DNA of 64,000 nt from Nocardioides gilvus (GTDB lineage Bacteria; Actinomycetota; Actinomycetes; Propionibacteriales; Nocardioidaceae): positions 930,001 through 994,000 of the forward strand of contig NZ_QHKY01000001.1 of assembly GCF_003194605.1 (NCBI RefSeq), in the 5' to 3' direction. Below, one piece after another: positions 25,585-34,063 of this stretch. The position numbers and the translations under genes were made by a program. The notes under the pieces were generated by a model, which had not been told where the DNA came from, made no database searches, and saw nothing but the letters and a program-made list of their open reading frames with translations. Every line of letters begins with the position of its first letter. Position 1 is the stretch's first letter.

Positions 25585-26247
25585 CGTCGCCATCCTCGAA
25601 GACCTCCGAAGTCAAGGTGTTGCGACGACCGGTTGAATCCGCCCTGGGCGCCGTGGTCCGCGTGGACGATGCCGCCTGGGTCGGATTGGCGGTTGCGGAT
25701 GGCCATGCGAGGGCGTTGACGACGAGCGTGGCGTCTTGGCGCGAATCGATGGACCGGCCCGCGATCCGGCGGCTGTAGGCGTCCAGAACGGCGGCACAGA
25801 AGACCTTCCCTTCACGCATGGGATGCTCCGTGATGTCGGTGACCCACAGCTCGTTGGGGCGCACCGATGGAATTTGCAGTTGACCAAGTCCCCTAAGGAC
25901 GCGAAGCCCTTGTGCCGTTTCGTTCGTGCCGGGCCTGGCAGGCCGTAGATCCCCGCCTGCGTCATCAGCACCGACACCAGTCGCGTGCTGCCCTGAACGT
26001 CCATCGTTAACGTGAGTTCGGCGTGGACTCGACGGTAGCCATAGGTGCCTCTGGACGCGACGTGCACCTCCCGGATCAGGCCGGTCAGCCATTGGCGACG
26101 CATCTGGGCCGCCGACAACGGCCGGCGCTGTTGGCGGTAGTAGCCCTGGCGTGAGACCCCGAGGACTCGACAAGCGACATCAACGGGCATCCCGGCACCG
26201 GCCAACCGGTCGATAACCGGGTGAGCCCCTTTTGCGTGGGGCTTCTC
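25585..26247 (-). pseudogene. IS3-family transposase OrfB, frameshifted and truncated (copy C)
   Basis: Fragments of one OrfB lie in different frames. The first is MPVDVACRVLGVSRQGYYRQ and HVASRGTYGYRRVHAEL (about 25950-26200), followed after a frame change by VRPNELWVTDITEHPMREGK and FCAAVLDAYSRRIAGRSID, and then another change to VHADHGAQGGFNRSS. The last catalytic part is missing, cut where the intact IS3 copy B begins. It is clearly dead and belongs to a different IS3 subgroup from copies A and B. Confidence 0.82.
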
Positions 26248-26509
26248 CTAGTCCAGGAACTTCGCCGCCTGTCGGACGATGGCGAGCTCGGTCTCGAGTT
26301 CGCGAATGCGACGCCGGGCGGTTCGGAGCTCACTTGCCTCGCTGGTGCTGATGCCGGGGCGCTCGCCGCGGTCGATCTGGTCTTGGCGACCCAGTTGTGC
26401 AGGCACCCTGCGCTGATGCGAACTCGTAGGCGGTTTGCTTGACCTGTTCGCCGGAACGGATCAGTGCGACGGCACACGCGCGGCACTCGGGTGGGTAGGG
26501 ACGAGGCAC
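26248..26509 (-). pseudogene. IS3-family OrfA with two frameshifts (copy C)
   Basis: From a GTG at 26509 the minus strand reads PRPYPPECRACAVALIRSGE, then loses frame, resumes as RISAGCLHNWVAK, loses frame again, and ends as TARRRIRELETELAIVRQAA before a TAG at 26248-26250. Two single-base indels therefore disrupt a typical IS3 OrfA. The 98 nt between this remnant and the next gene (26510-26607) hold the likely outer end of the element and no gene. Confidence 0.8.
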
Positions 26510-26607
26510 GGTCGAAGCCTTTCAGCCAAGCCTTCGACTCATCTCCGAAATTGGAAACCAACCTATGGGGCAGGCCAAGGTGTCAATAGAGCTCGGGGCA
26601 GTCCCCA

Positions 26608-28008
26608 TCACCGTTGGTCGTCGCCTGCCTGCCTACTGGCCAACTTGCGCGACTCGACTGCGGAACCTAGAACTGCACTCAGCTTTTCGCACAGCACCGG
26701 ATAGGAATATTGTTTGTATCGCGATATTCCTTGGAATTCTTTCCTAAAGTTCTCATCAAATCTCGGTGCTGAAATGAGGAAGTCCACGATCTCTTGTACA
26801 TTACCTTCATCAAGGGAGGTTTCAAAGACTCTTCGCATAGGGTCTCCTTGAAACATTTCACTAAGAGCAGATCCCCTCGACTCGCCTACCATCAGTACCG
26901 CGATCGGCGTGTTAAGCGCGATAAGCTCGAAAATCTTCCCAGTAAGAATCCCCTTTTCAGAATCGTTCCACGAAAAGACTGCAACCACATCCGCGGCTTT
27001 TGCGTGGGCCAGCGAATCAGGTCTAGACACAAGACCAAGGTTAGACAACAACTGACCAGCGTTCTGATCCTCAAACGCTTGGCTAAAAGCGGAGAAATCC
27101 GTTCCTGCATATTGCACAACAACAGGCACCGTCTCGTTCAGCTTTCTACATGCAGCGGCCAACGCCCTGGCATCCTGGGCAGGAGAAAGACGTCCCCCGT
27201 AGTAAAGAGTGAAAGGACGCCGTACGTCGGGCGCTTCTACCGGATTCCCAACCAACTTTTCAAGTTCCCCAAAGCCGTTCGAGATTACGGAAACCGGGCA
27301 CGTGAAAGCGACAGCGTTCTCCAACAAGGGCCCCGAAACTAGCGTCACGGCATCAGCGCGCTGAGCCAATTTGGCCTCGGTTCGACGCTGCCTACCTGTA
27401 CTCCGTGGATCCGCAAAGCTACCACTGCGCACGATCGGATCCCGAACGTCCATGACAAAGCCAGCCGACGAGAAACGGTCAGCTAAGAGTCCCCCGACAT
27501 CAACCATGTAACGTGGTCCGTAAGAAACCCACAGTGCATCATACCCGCGCGCCAGGCCCTTAGCCTGAGAAAACGCCCTCCGGTAGCCGTGGTCAACAAG
27601 AGCAAGCAGCCATGGAAAAGTGGACTGTCGATTGGGCGAAATATCGTCAGATTCGGGCTTAAGCGCTGCGCCGGGTGGTGAACCGAAATACCGCAAGGTC
27701 TTAAGAACTCGGTGTGCGCAAGCTCTGGCCGCATAGAGAAATCGTACTTCCAGCGGAGTATCGACCGCGACTACAGATATCTCGGCAAGTCGATGCTCGG
27801 GAATGTCAAGATCCAACCGTCGCTCGAGCGGATTATAGGGGTTGGGTTTAACAGTAAGCACTGTAACTTCCCAGCCCAAATCCGCCAAACCTGTGGCGAA
27901 GTTCACCATTCTCAGCGACGCAACTTCGTTTCGCGGAGCGAAAAACTGCGAAACCAATAGGACGCTTCCGGGTCGAGAGTGGTCAGCGGTCGCCGAATCC
28001 TCAATCAC
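26608..28008 (-). CDS. Glycosyltransferase, GT4-like
   Basis: This 466-residue protein has an N-terminal acceptor domain (SVLLVSQFFAPRNEVASLRM, then WEVTVLTVKPNPYNP) and a C-terminal GT-B donor domain (YYGGRLSPAQDARALAAACR, FSWNDSEKGILTGKIFELIA with the Glu-rich nucleotide-sugar site). GTG at 28008 is preferred: GGAGGAG lies about 9 nt upstream and it overlaps the polymerase stop by four bases; the frame stays open further back. Base composition is low in GC. It is the last gene of the minus-strand locus and ends about 100 nt from the IS pile. Donor and acceptor are unknown. Confidence 0.82.
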   Translation of the reverse strand: MIEDSATADHSRPGSVLLVSQFFAPRNEVASLRMVNFATGLADLGWEVTVLTVKPNPYNPLERRLDLDIPEHRLAEISVVAVDTPLEVRFLYAARACAHRVLKTLRYFGSPPGAALKPESDDISPNRQSTFPWLLALVDHGYRRAFSQAKGLARGYDALWVSYGPRYMVDVGGLLADRFSSAGFVMDVRDPIVRSGSFADPRSTGRQRRTEAKLAQRADAVTLVSGPLLENAVAFTCPVSVISNGFGELEKLVGNPVEAPDVRRPFTLYYGGRLSPAQDARALAAACRKLNETVPVVVQYAGTDFSAFSQAFEDQNAGQLLSNLGLVSRPDSLAHAKAADVVAVFSWNDSEKGILTGKIFELIALNTPIAVLMVGESRGSALSEMFQGDPMRRVFETSLDEGNVQEIVDFLISAPRFDENFRKEFQGISRYKQYSYPVLCEKLSAVLGSAVESRKLASRQAGDDQR

Positions 28009-29318
28009 TTTGAGATCTCCTCCTCTGTGGTTGACGCTCCAGTTTTTTCGCGGCGAAGACGACTCAGCGCATAAAGGAAAAGCAAGAGCCACATGCTGGC
28101 GACCGCTTGAGCGATGTATTCCTGACTAACACTTCGAAGATACACGAATAAGAGGGCCATCAGGTATGCATCGTAGGTCAGGAGTTCGGGAGTCTTCGAG
28201 AGAAAACGATCCATGAGGCCAATGAGTACTCCTACAATTAGTCCCCATAGTGCAAAGTATGGACCAAAAGCAATAAAGGACTCCCCCAGCCACGAGGGTA
28301 GCAGAACGTAGAAACCTCCCTGGCCATAGGTAATGCCCAAGATCTCTTCCGAGAAGTCCCTTGAAACGCTAAACGAAGTCCCCGTAAGAGAACTAGGGAA
28401 GGGGAGACTGACGAGCCACAGCAAATACCTCTCAATGTACTCACCAGATGCCCCCATTTCGCGAGCGATCGGATAAAGACTGGGATAACTCAGTTCAGCT
28501 TTCTGAAATGCTGAGATGTTAGCGCCGAGGCCATCGGTCAACGCGAAATCCCCACCCTGCCGCCAGACGGTAATGGAATTCAGGATTGGGACGACCGCAG
28601 TGAAGCCCATCACAATTATGGCGGTGAATATCTTGCCCGAGATTCGCTTGTGAGCCAAAAGAACGAATAACCAAATTAGAAATGGCTGAACTAGGGCAGC
28701 GCGGCCCCACTGCTCGGCTACCGTCACCTGAAGGTAGGTTACGCCACACAGCAGAAGTAGCTGTAGGATCCAGCGAGATCCTAGTTTGCGCTGAAGTTCG
28801 ATGTAGAAGAATGGAATACACAAAAGCTTCATGTACCCGAGTACTACAAACGCTGAATTTTCCCCCCTATTCAGCCTGCCAGCGAATATATCGTCACCTT
28901 TGTTGGATTCAAGAAGGATCGAGCTTGGATTAAAGAGCTCACCCGCGCGTCCTGTTACAAACAATTGACCGATGATTGCCGCTACATAGATCACAGCGAG
29001 CCAAGAGGCAGACGTGTTTGACCACCATCTTTCGCTCATTTCTTCTCGAGGAATAGGTCTGCGCGATCTTTGTTTTACGTTGAGCTGTGCACCTAACAAG
29101 ACACCCAGCAGCAGACAGGCAAGGAAAACAAAGTATGGGAATGCAAACTCTGCCATAAGGCCTGGATCAGTGGCAATTCCAACACCAGAGTATAGAAAAT
29201 AGATTACCGAAATCGTGGCGATCTTGATCTTCAGTGACCGCCGCACGGCGGGCAGGGTAAAGGCGAGCCAGGCAATGGCCGTTCCTACCCCTAGCAGGGC
29301 TAAGTCCAGGGTATTCAC
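28005..29318 (-). CDS. wzy: Polysaccharide repeat-unit polymerase (Wzy-like)
   Basis: This 437-residue membrane protein has about ten to twelve hydrophobic segments and a large loop between the later ones (AELSYPSLYPIAREMGASGE and FPSSLTGTSFSVSRDFSEEI), the usual pattern for O-antigen polymerases of the oligosaccharide-repeat-unit type. It polymerises lipid-linked repeat units on the outer face of the membrane. GTG at 29318 overlaps the flippase stop, and its own stop overlaps the glycosyltransferase start. GC is low. Wzy proteins are poorly conserved, so the call rests on topology and neighbours. Confidence 0.72.
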   Translation of the reverse strand: MNTLDLALLGVGTAIAWLAFTLPAVRRSLKIKIATISVIYFLYSGVGIATDPGLMAEFAFPYFVFLACLLLGVLLGAQLNVKQRSRRPIPREEMSERWWSNTSASWLAVIYVAAIIGQLFVTGRAGELFNPSSILLESNKGDDIFAGRLNRGENSAFVVLGYMKLLCIPFFYIELQRKLGSRWILQLLLLCGVTYLQVTVAEQWGRAALVQPFLIWLFVLLAHKRISGKIFTAIIVMGFTAVVPILNSITVWRQGGDFALTDGLGANISAFQKAELSYPSLYPIAREMGASGEYIERYLLWLVSLPFPSSLTGTSFSVSRDFSEEILGITYGQGGFYVLLPSWLGESFIAFGPYFALWGLIVGVLIGLMDRFLSKTPELLTYDAYLMALLFVYLRSVSQEYIAQAVASMWLLLFLYALSRLRREKTGASTTEEEISK

Positions 29319-30616
29319 GCGTCTCGTCTCATTTCATCCACGACGGTCACCGGGTCGCCTGGGTAAAGAAACGAGCGGCAAGCCCGCCTCACTGCAATGC
29401 ATGATGCAATCCATAGAAGGACGTACATTGTAAAATTGATGCCACCCAGCCACCACATTGCGGTCGTTACACCGCCGCCAACGGAGGCGACGGACAAGAG
29501 GCCTCCAACCACGCTGCCGAGTCTGGTGACGTCCCAGATGGCCTGCCACGATTGTCTACCGAGCATGGGGAGTACCACGGAAAGTGGCCCGGCCAAGACT
29601 TGACCTGCTATCCCCAAGGCGAGCGCTTGGGAGAATGTGCCGACCTCTCGGTAGTCGTCGCCCAGCACTACTCCCGCAACGTGGGGAGCCAGGACGAATA
29701 CTGTAGAGGCCAAGATTGCCCCGGTACTAGCCAGGATCGCCGATACCCGGAGGAACTGCCTGTAGAGCTCCGGGTCCCTGCACCGCATGAGATTTCCGAA
29801 TTCTCCGATAAAGACCTGTCCGATCGCGTTTCCAACAACCGTGACGGGACCCGCTAATACCCTCTGAGTCATTCCTAGCCATCCGGCCGCTGCAGACCCC
29901 CATAAGATGCCGCCGAGGATGACGGCCGTCTGAAGTCCCATAGTGTTTACGACTGCAGATGGTGCGGAAATCAGAGGGAAACGACGGTATTGAACCAAGA
30001 GATCCCTAATCTGCTTCTTTGAGGGAATTTTAACGTCACCCTCAAACACACCCCTGAGAAGAAAAATACCTGCCACCTGCCCGGTCAATAGTCCAGCCAG
30101 CAGGGATGGGGCCCCGGGCACCCAGGCAGAGAGGGTGACTTGGGCAGTGACGGTGACTAGCGCCTGCACCGCGACTCTCGTCGCGACCAATGAATATCGC
30201 CGGTCGCGGAGTGCCATCTGAGTCATCGCCGACGTAGCACCCATGGTCGCTGCGATGAGCACACCGTAAGCCAGTAATAGAACAATCGACTTCGGGTACC
30301 AATCACTCCCGGAGATCGCAGGATACGCCAGGGCTCCAAGTCCCGCAATAAAGGAAAGAACTATAGAAAAAATCAGTGCCACAGTCATGATGTCAACTGC
30401 TTCGCCCCGTCTCGACGGCACTGCAATAGCTAATTCTAGGCGCAAACTCACGATCGATCCCAGAATGATCGCTCCTGCGCTGACGGATGCAAAAAGGCCG
30501 AAACTCTCTGGCGAGACTAACCTGGCAACGACTAGCGATCCCAAGAGAAGAATTGCTTGGGCTGCAGTTGTTCCGGACACGACGCGCGCGATGCCCATTG
30601 CCATCCGGGTGGTCAC
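29315..30616 (-). CDS. wzx: Polysaccharide flippase (Wzx/MOP family)
   Basis: This 433-residue protein has about twelve hydrophobic segments and the N-terminal ARVVSGTTAAQAILLLGSLV and ARLVSPESFGLFASVSAGA pattern found in lipopolysaccharide flippases. It should move lipid-linked repeat units across the membrane to the adjacent polymerase. GTG at 30616 is the start; codon use is AT-richer than the flanking actinobacterial genes. A 189-nt gap separates it from the upstream glycosyltransferase. A second flippase gene lies at about 47 kb. Confidence 0.85.
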   Translation of the reverse strand: MTTRMAMGIARVVSGTTAAQAILLLGSLVVARLVSPESFGLFASVSAGAIILGSIVSLRLELAIAVPSRRGEAVDIMTVALIFSIVLSFIAGLGALAYPAISGSDWYPKSIVLLLAYGVLIAATMGATSAMTQMALRDRRYSLVATRVAVQALVTVTAQVTLSAWVPGAPSLLAGLLTGQVAGIFLLRGVFEGDVKIPSKKQIRDLLVQYRRFPLISAPSAVVNTMGLQTAVILGGILWGSAAAGWLGMTQRVLAGPVTVVGNAIGQVFIGEFGNLMRCRDPELYRQFLRVSAILASTGAILASTVFVLAPHVAGVVLGDDYREVGTFSQALALGIAGQVLAGPLSVVLPMLGRQSWQAIWDVTRLGSVVGGLLSVASVGGGVTTAMWWLGGINFTMYVLLWIASCIAVRRACRSFLYPGDPVTVVDEMRRDA

Positions 30617-30805
30617 GTCACGGGCTCAATCATTTGGCGCGCAAGAGTTGATGAACAGCGGACTAGAACTCGGTTTTCGAATCCCGTTCTCTGTTGAGGG
30701 GTAATCACCAAGGCGGGAGACCTCTTGTCGCCACACATTCGCCAAACAGTGGCCACCTCACCGGGTAGCGTTTCAGGACAGGAAGATGCCCGGCGGGCAC
30801 TCAAT

Positions 30806-31651
30806 TCAGCGGGCATCATTGTCATTCCCAGGACTTCTCTGCAGCCCCTTTTGTGCAGATCGCAAGACTAGGATTAGACGTGCGGGTACCAATACTTTAC
30901 AGAACTCTATAAGTGGGCGTACCGATGCGACAAGCGGATACCCCAAGAGTCTGTGGCCGCGAAAGTGCGTTCGAAGAAGATTAAGTCTAGCGGAGAACGT
31001 GCGCCGCCTGATCGCCGCCATGTCCTCTCGAACACGGTACAGAGGTTCCTCAATGTTGGCGCCTACAAACCCAGCCTCGAAGAACCTGTACCAGAGGTCA
31101 ATGTCCTCAACGCGCTCAACTCGAGGATGCAATGAATACCCTGTCAGATCCTCGTAGACCGCTCGCCTTGTCATGATTGTGGCGTGGCAGAATGGGACTT
31201 GGGCGCGTAGTGTGTTCCGATCCGGAGCCAGAGGTGACCGAACAATGTCTCCATCTCGAAAATCATCGAAACGCTGCATCCAAGACCCAACCAAATCAAT
31301 TTCAGGATGGGAAAGCAAGAAGGCAACCTGTTTTCCGAGGCGAGTCGGGGTCGCAACATCGTCGCCATCCATTCGGGCTACGTATTCGCCGCGTACCTCA
31401 GTCAAACACTTGTTGAGAGTGCGCGGGAGTTTCAGATTCTCCGAATTCTGCAGCACACGGATGCGATCGGGGTCGCGGGTTTGCCACAAGAGGAGCGCCT
31501 CCAAGGTGCCGTCTGAAGACGCGTCGTCGCAGACAATGAGTTCCCAATTGGGGTACGTCTGCTCAACCAACGACTGGATTGCCTCATCGATAGTGTGTGC
31601 GCAGTTAAACGCGCCCATGATCACGCTCACCAAGGGTCGTTTCTCTCTCAT
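30806..31651 (-). CDS. Glycosyltransferase family 2
   Basis: This 281-residue GT-A enzyme has the nucleotide-binding start VSVIMGAFNCAHTIDEAIQS, LIVCDDASSDGTLEAL, and the metal-binding DxD-type motif ARMDGDDVATPTRLGKQVAF. The C-terminal part has ERVEDIDLWYRFFEAG, the ED catalytic region. It adds one sugar to a lipid-linked chain. It lies 6 nt downstream of a GT4 gene. The 189-nt region after it (30617-30805) shows no gene and could hold a promoter for the flippase block. Confidence 0.9.
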   Translation of the reverse strand: MREKRPLVSVIMGAFNCAHTIDEAIQSLVEQTYPNWELIVCDDASSDGTLEALLLWQTRDPDRIRVLQNSENLKLPRTLNKCLTEVRGEYVARMDGDDVATPTRLGKQVAFLLSHPEIDLVGSWMQRFDDFRDGDIVRSPLAPDRNTLRAQVPFCHATIMTRRAVYEDLTGYSLHPRVERVEDIDLWYRFFEAGFVGANIEEPLYRVREDMAAIRRRTFSARLNLLRTHFRGHRLLGYPLVASVRPLIEFCKVLVPARLILVLRSAQKGLQRSPGNDNDAR

Positions 31652-31657
31652 GGATGT

Positions 31658-32818
31658 TCAGCCTTTGCCGGAGATGTGGTCGAGCCAGAGTCCATTGACT
31701 CGGCTAGCTGAAAACTTCTCAACGGCGCGTTGCTTTGCCCGCGCCCCGTGTTGCCGGCGCAAGTTGTCATTCGTCAAGTATTCCGTCACCGCCGCTGCTG
31801 CACCTTGGACGTCCCCCCAATCGACAAGTCGACCGGTCTCGCCGCAACTGATGGCATCAACAGTTCCGTTGACGGCGCTTGCGACGGATGGGACACCGCA
31901 CGCTGCGGCTTCGATCACCACCATTCCAAAACCTTCTCGGCGGGTCAGGAGTACCAGCACGTCAACCGCCTTGTAGGCCGTCTCTGGGTCAGGTCTGGCC
32001 CCTGCGACTACGACTCTCGGCAGAGTACGCAGTTCATCCACGAGGTGCTCCACACCCATGTCACTGGATTCGTTGGGTCCTACGAGCAAGAACCACGCTT
32101 CAGGGACCGCGGAGCTCACTCGGCGCCACATCTCCACCATGTCGCCCAAACCCTTATCTGGTGTCAGGCGACCCACAAACCCCAGGACGGGGGCCTCCAG
32201 CGGGATCTCGAAGACGTCGCGAGCGCGCCCCTTTTCAAAATCCTGCGGTGGACTGAAACGTTCTAGGTCCACCCCGCCGATACTGCCGTCCCCGAGTACT
32301 TGGATCTTGCGGGAAGAGACAAGCCGCAACTTGAGCGCCTCGTCCCTGTTGGACGGTGACAGCGCCAATATCTCTGTCGCGCAAGCCATTGAGATGCGCT
32401 CGATTATCCACAGCACCACCCTGCCCATACCGGTGGCACCCTGGAGACGTAGTCCATAGAGGACATATATGCGCCTCGGAACTCCTATCAGCCAAGCGGC
32501 CAGTAGACCCAGAAGTCCCATCTTGGGTGTCCCCATCACCACCGTGCCAGGACGAATGCTGCTCAGGTACTGGATCAATGCGTGAAGGCCCCGGAGGTCC
32601 TGCAGTGGGGCGGGGTCCCGCCGAACAGGCAGACACCTTTGGGTAACGCGCTGGTCAATCTCGTCGACTGGGCCCTCCCCATCAGGTCCGTAGACCAGGT
32701 GCACGTCATTCCGCAAAGGAGCGAGCAAGTTCAGTTGCCCCCGCAGGAAAGCACGCGCGGAGAGTGGAATGGTGACGCCGTAGACGATGGGACCATGAGG
32801 ACTTCTCCTGCGGATCAT
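31658..32818 (-). CDS. Glycosyltransferase family 4
   Basis: This 386-residue GT-B protein has the donor-site sequences LGFVGRLTPDKGLGDMVEMW and LVLLTRREGFGMVVIEAAAC (the E-x7-E region), and the acceptor-side IYVLYGLRLQGATG. It resembles PglA/WbpT-like transferases that add the second sugar to an undecaprenyl-linked diacetamido sugar. Its ATG overlaps the stop of the pglD-like gene by four bases. The context (pglE-pglC-pglD immediately upstream) suggests it extends the diacetamido sugar; the exact sugar is not known. Confidence 0.87.
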   Translation of the reverse strand: MIRRRSPHGPIVYGVTIPLSARAFLRGQLNLLAPLRNDVHLVYGPDGEGPVDEIDQRVTQRCLPVRRDPAPLQDLRGLHALIQYLSSIRPGTVVMGTPKMGLLGLLAAWLIGVPRRIYVLYGLRLQGATGMGRVVLWIIERISMACATEILALSPSNRDEALKLRLVSSRKIQVLGDGSIGGVDLERFSPPQDFEKGRARDVFEIPLEAPVLGFVGRLTPDKGLGDMVEMWRRVSSAVPEAWFLLVGPNESSDMGVEHLVDELRTLPRVVVAGARPDPETAYKAVDVLVLLTRREGFGMVVIEAAACGVPSVASAVNGTVDAISCGETGRLVDWGDVQGAAAAVTEYLTNDNLRRQHGARAKQRAVEKFSASRVNGLWLDHISGKG

Positions 32819-33459
32819 CTCGCTGGCACCCCCTTAACGACTGCCTCGGCCGCCACGTTGGTGACCACACACGCAGAACCACCCACGAGCGCTCGAGGCC
32901 CGAGGGTGAGTTGATTCAACACGACGGCTCCCACCCCGATCAACGCACCGGTCTGGACGAGGCAGTCACCCGAGACCGATGACGCCGGATTCATGCTCAC
33001 GAAATCTTCGAGGACGGTGTCGTGTCCGACAGTGACGTTGGGATTCAGGTGAACGTGGCGTCCCAAGTGGACGTTGGTGGTGACTCGAGCCCCGGCCAGG
33101 ATGATCGTCCCTTCGCCCAGTGTGCATTGAGAGCCGACGCTCGCATCCGGGTGGACCAGAGTCGCTGCATTGAAACCGGCCGCGTCCAACTTGTCAGCGA
33201 GGATTCGGCGGATGCGCGGAGATCCGATCCCTACGACGTATTGCGGTCGCTCATCGCCTGCAATTAGGTCATCCACGCTTCCTAGGTGAGCGATGCCTCG
33301 CGCAGTGAGCCTCGCCAAGTTCGTCGCCGAGGGTGAATCGTCCACCACCCCCTGCAGGAGCCATTGCGGCTGGGGTGCGCTTCGGTTGATCGCTTCAACA
33401 ACGTCAGCCGTCTCACGGCCGAAGCCCCCTGCACCAATGACCACCAGAAGCTCAGCCAC
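32815..33459 (-). CDS. pglD: UDP-4-amino-sugar N-acetyltransferase (PglD/NeuD type)
   Basis: This 214-residue acetyltransferase has an N-terminal Rossmann-like domain (LLVVIGAGGFGRETADVVEA) and a C-terminal left-handed beta-helix (GSQCTLGEGTIILAGARVTT, NPNVTVGHDTVLEDFVSMNP) with the catalytic His in VTVGHD. PglD-type enzymes acetylate the 4-amino group of UDP-2-acetamido-4-amino-trideoxyglucose. GTG at 33459 is the family-like start, overlapping the pglC stop by 8 nt; the open frame extends upstream without similarity. It lies in a pglE-pglC-pglD-GT4 order. Confidence 0.88.
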   Translation of the reverse strand: MAELLVVIGAGGFGRETADVVEAINRSAPQPQWLLQGVVDDSPSATNLARLTARGIAHLGSVDDLIAGDERPQYVVGIGSPRIRRILADKLDAAGFNAATLVHPDASVGSQCTLGEGTIILAGARVTTNVHLGRHVHLNPNVTVGHDTVLEDFVSMNPASSVSGDCLVQTGALIGVGAVVLNQLTLGPRALVGGSACVVTNVAAEAVVKGVPAR

Positions 33460-34063
33460 GGGGGGTTCCCATGAATTCCGGCATGGAGACGTCGCCCTCT
33501 GCCGCGATTCCGTCACGCCTAACGACCTTGGCGACAGTGAGGAACAGGATTTTGAGGTCGAGCGTTAGCGAACGCTTGTCGACGTACTCCATGTCCTTGT
33601 CGAACTTCTCGGCCCACGAGAGCGAATTACGTCCGCTCACCTGCGCCAAGCCTGTGACGCCGGGACGGACCTCGTGCCGGCGCGCCTGCTCGGGGGTGTA
33701 ACGATCGAGGTACCGGACGAGCAGGGGTCGAGGGCCCACCAGGCTCATGTCGCCCTTTACCACGTTCCAGAGGCTGGGGAGCTCGTCCAGACTCGTGGAC
33801 CTGAGCATGGCGCCGAACTTGGTAATCCGCTGAGCGTCTGTCACTAGCCCTCGCGCCTCGTCGACGTCAAGCATGGTGCGAAACTTTACCAACTCGAAAA
33901 TCTCTTGATGCTTGCCCGGGCGCTGCTGGCGAAAGAGAACTGGCGCGCCCAACTTCTTCTTGATCAAGCAAGCCACAAGCCCTTGGATGGGGAGCGAGAG
34001 TGCGAGGATAACGCCTCCGAGAGCAATGTCGATGGCTCTCTTAACCGGGTCATACGTATTCAT
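33452..34063 (-). CDS. pglC: Undecaprenyl-phosphate sugar-1-phosphate transferase (PglC type)
   Basis: This 203-residue monotopic phosphoglycosyl transferase has an N-terminal hydrophobic re-entrant helix (IDIALGGVILALSLPIQGLV), PVLFRQQRPG, FELVKFRTM, and the catalytic Asp-Glu pair in STSLDELPSLWNVVKGDMS, then LVGPRPLL and PGVTGLAQVSGRN. Its length is the short PglC form, without the extra N-terminal membrane domain of WbaP. It transfers the diacetamido-sugar phosphate from UDP to undecaprenyl phosphate. ATG at 34063 overlaps the pglE stop by four bases. It is one of two initiating enzymes in the window. Confidence 0.93.
   Translation of the reverse strand: MNTYDPVKRAIDIALGGVILALSLPIQGLVACLIKKKLGAPVLFRQQRPGKHQEIFELVKFRTMLDVDEARGLVTDAQRITKFGAMLRSTSLDELPSLWNVVKGDMSLVGPRPLLVRYLDRYTPEQARRHEVRPGVTGLAQVSGRNSLSWAEKFDKDMEYVDKRSLTLDLKILFLTVAKVVRRDGIAAEGDVSMPEFMGTPRG

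Noticed and set aside
20686..26560. Composite transposon carrying cargo genes
   Set aside because: The elements are different families, nested and mostly broken, with no passenger gene between them and no matching pair at the outer ends.
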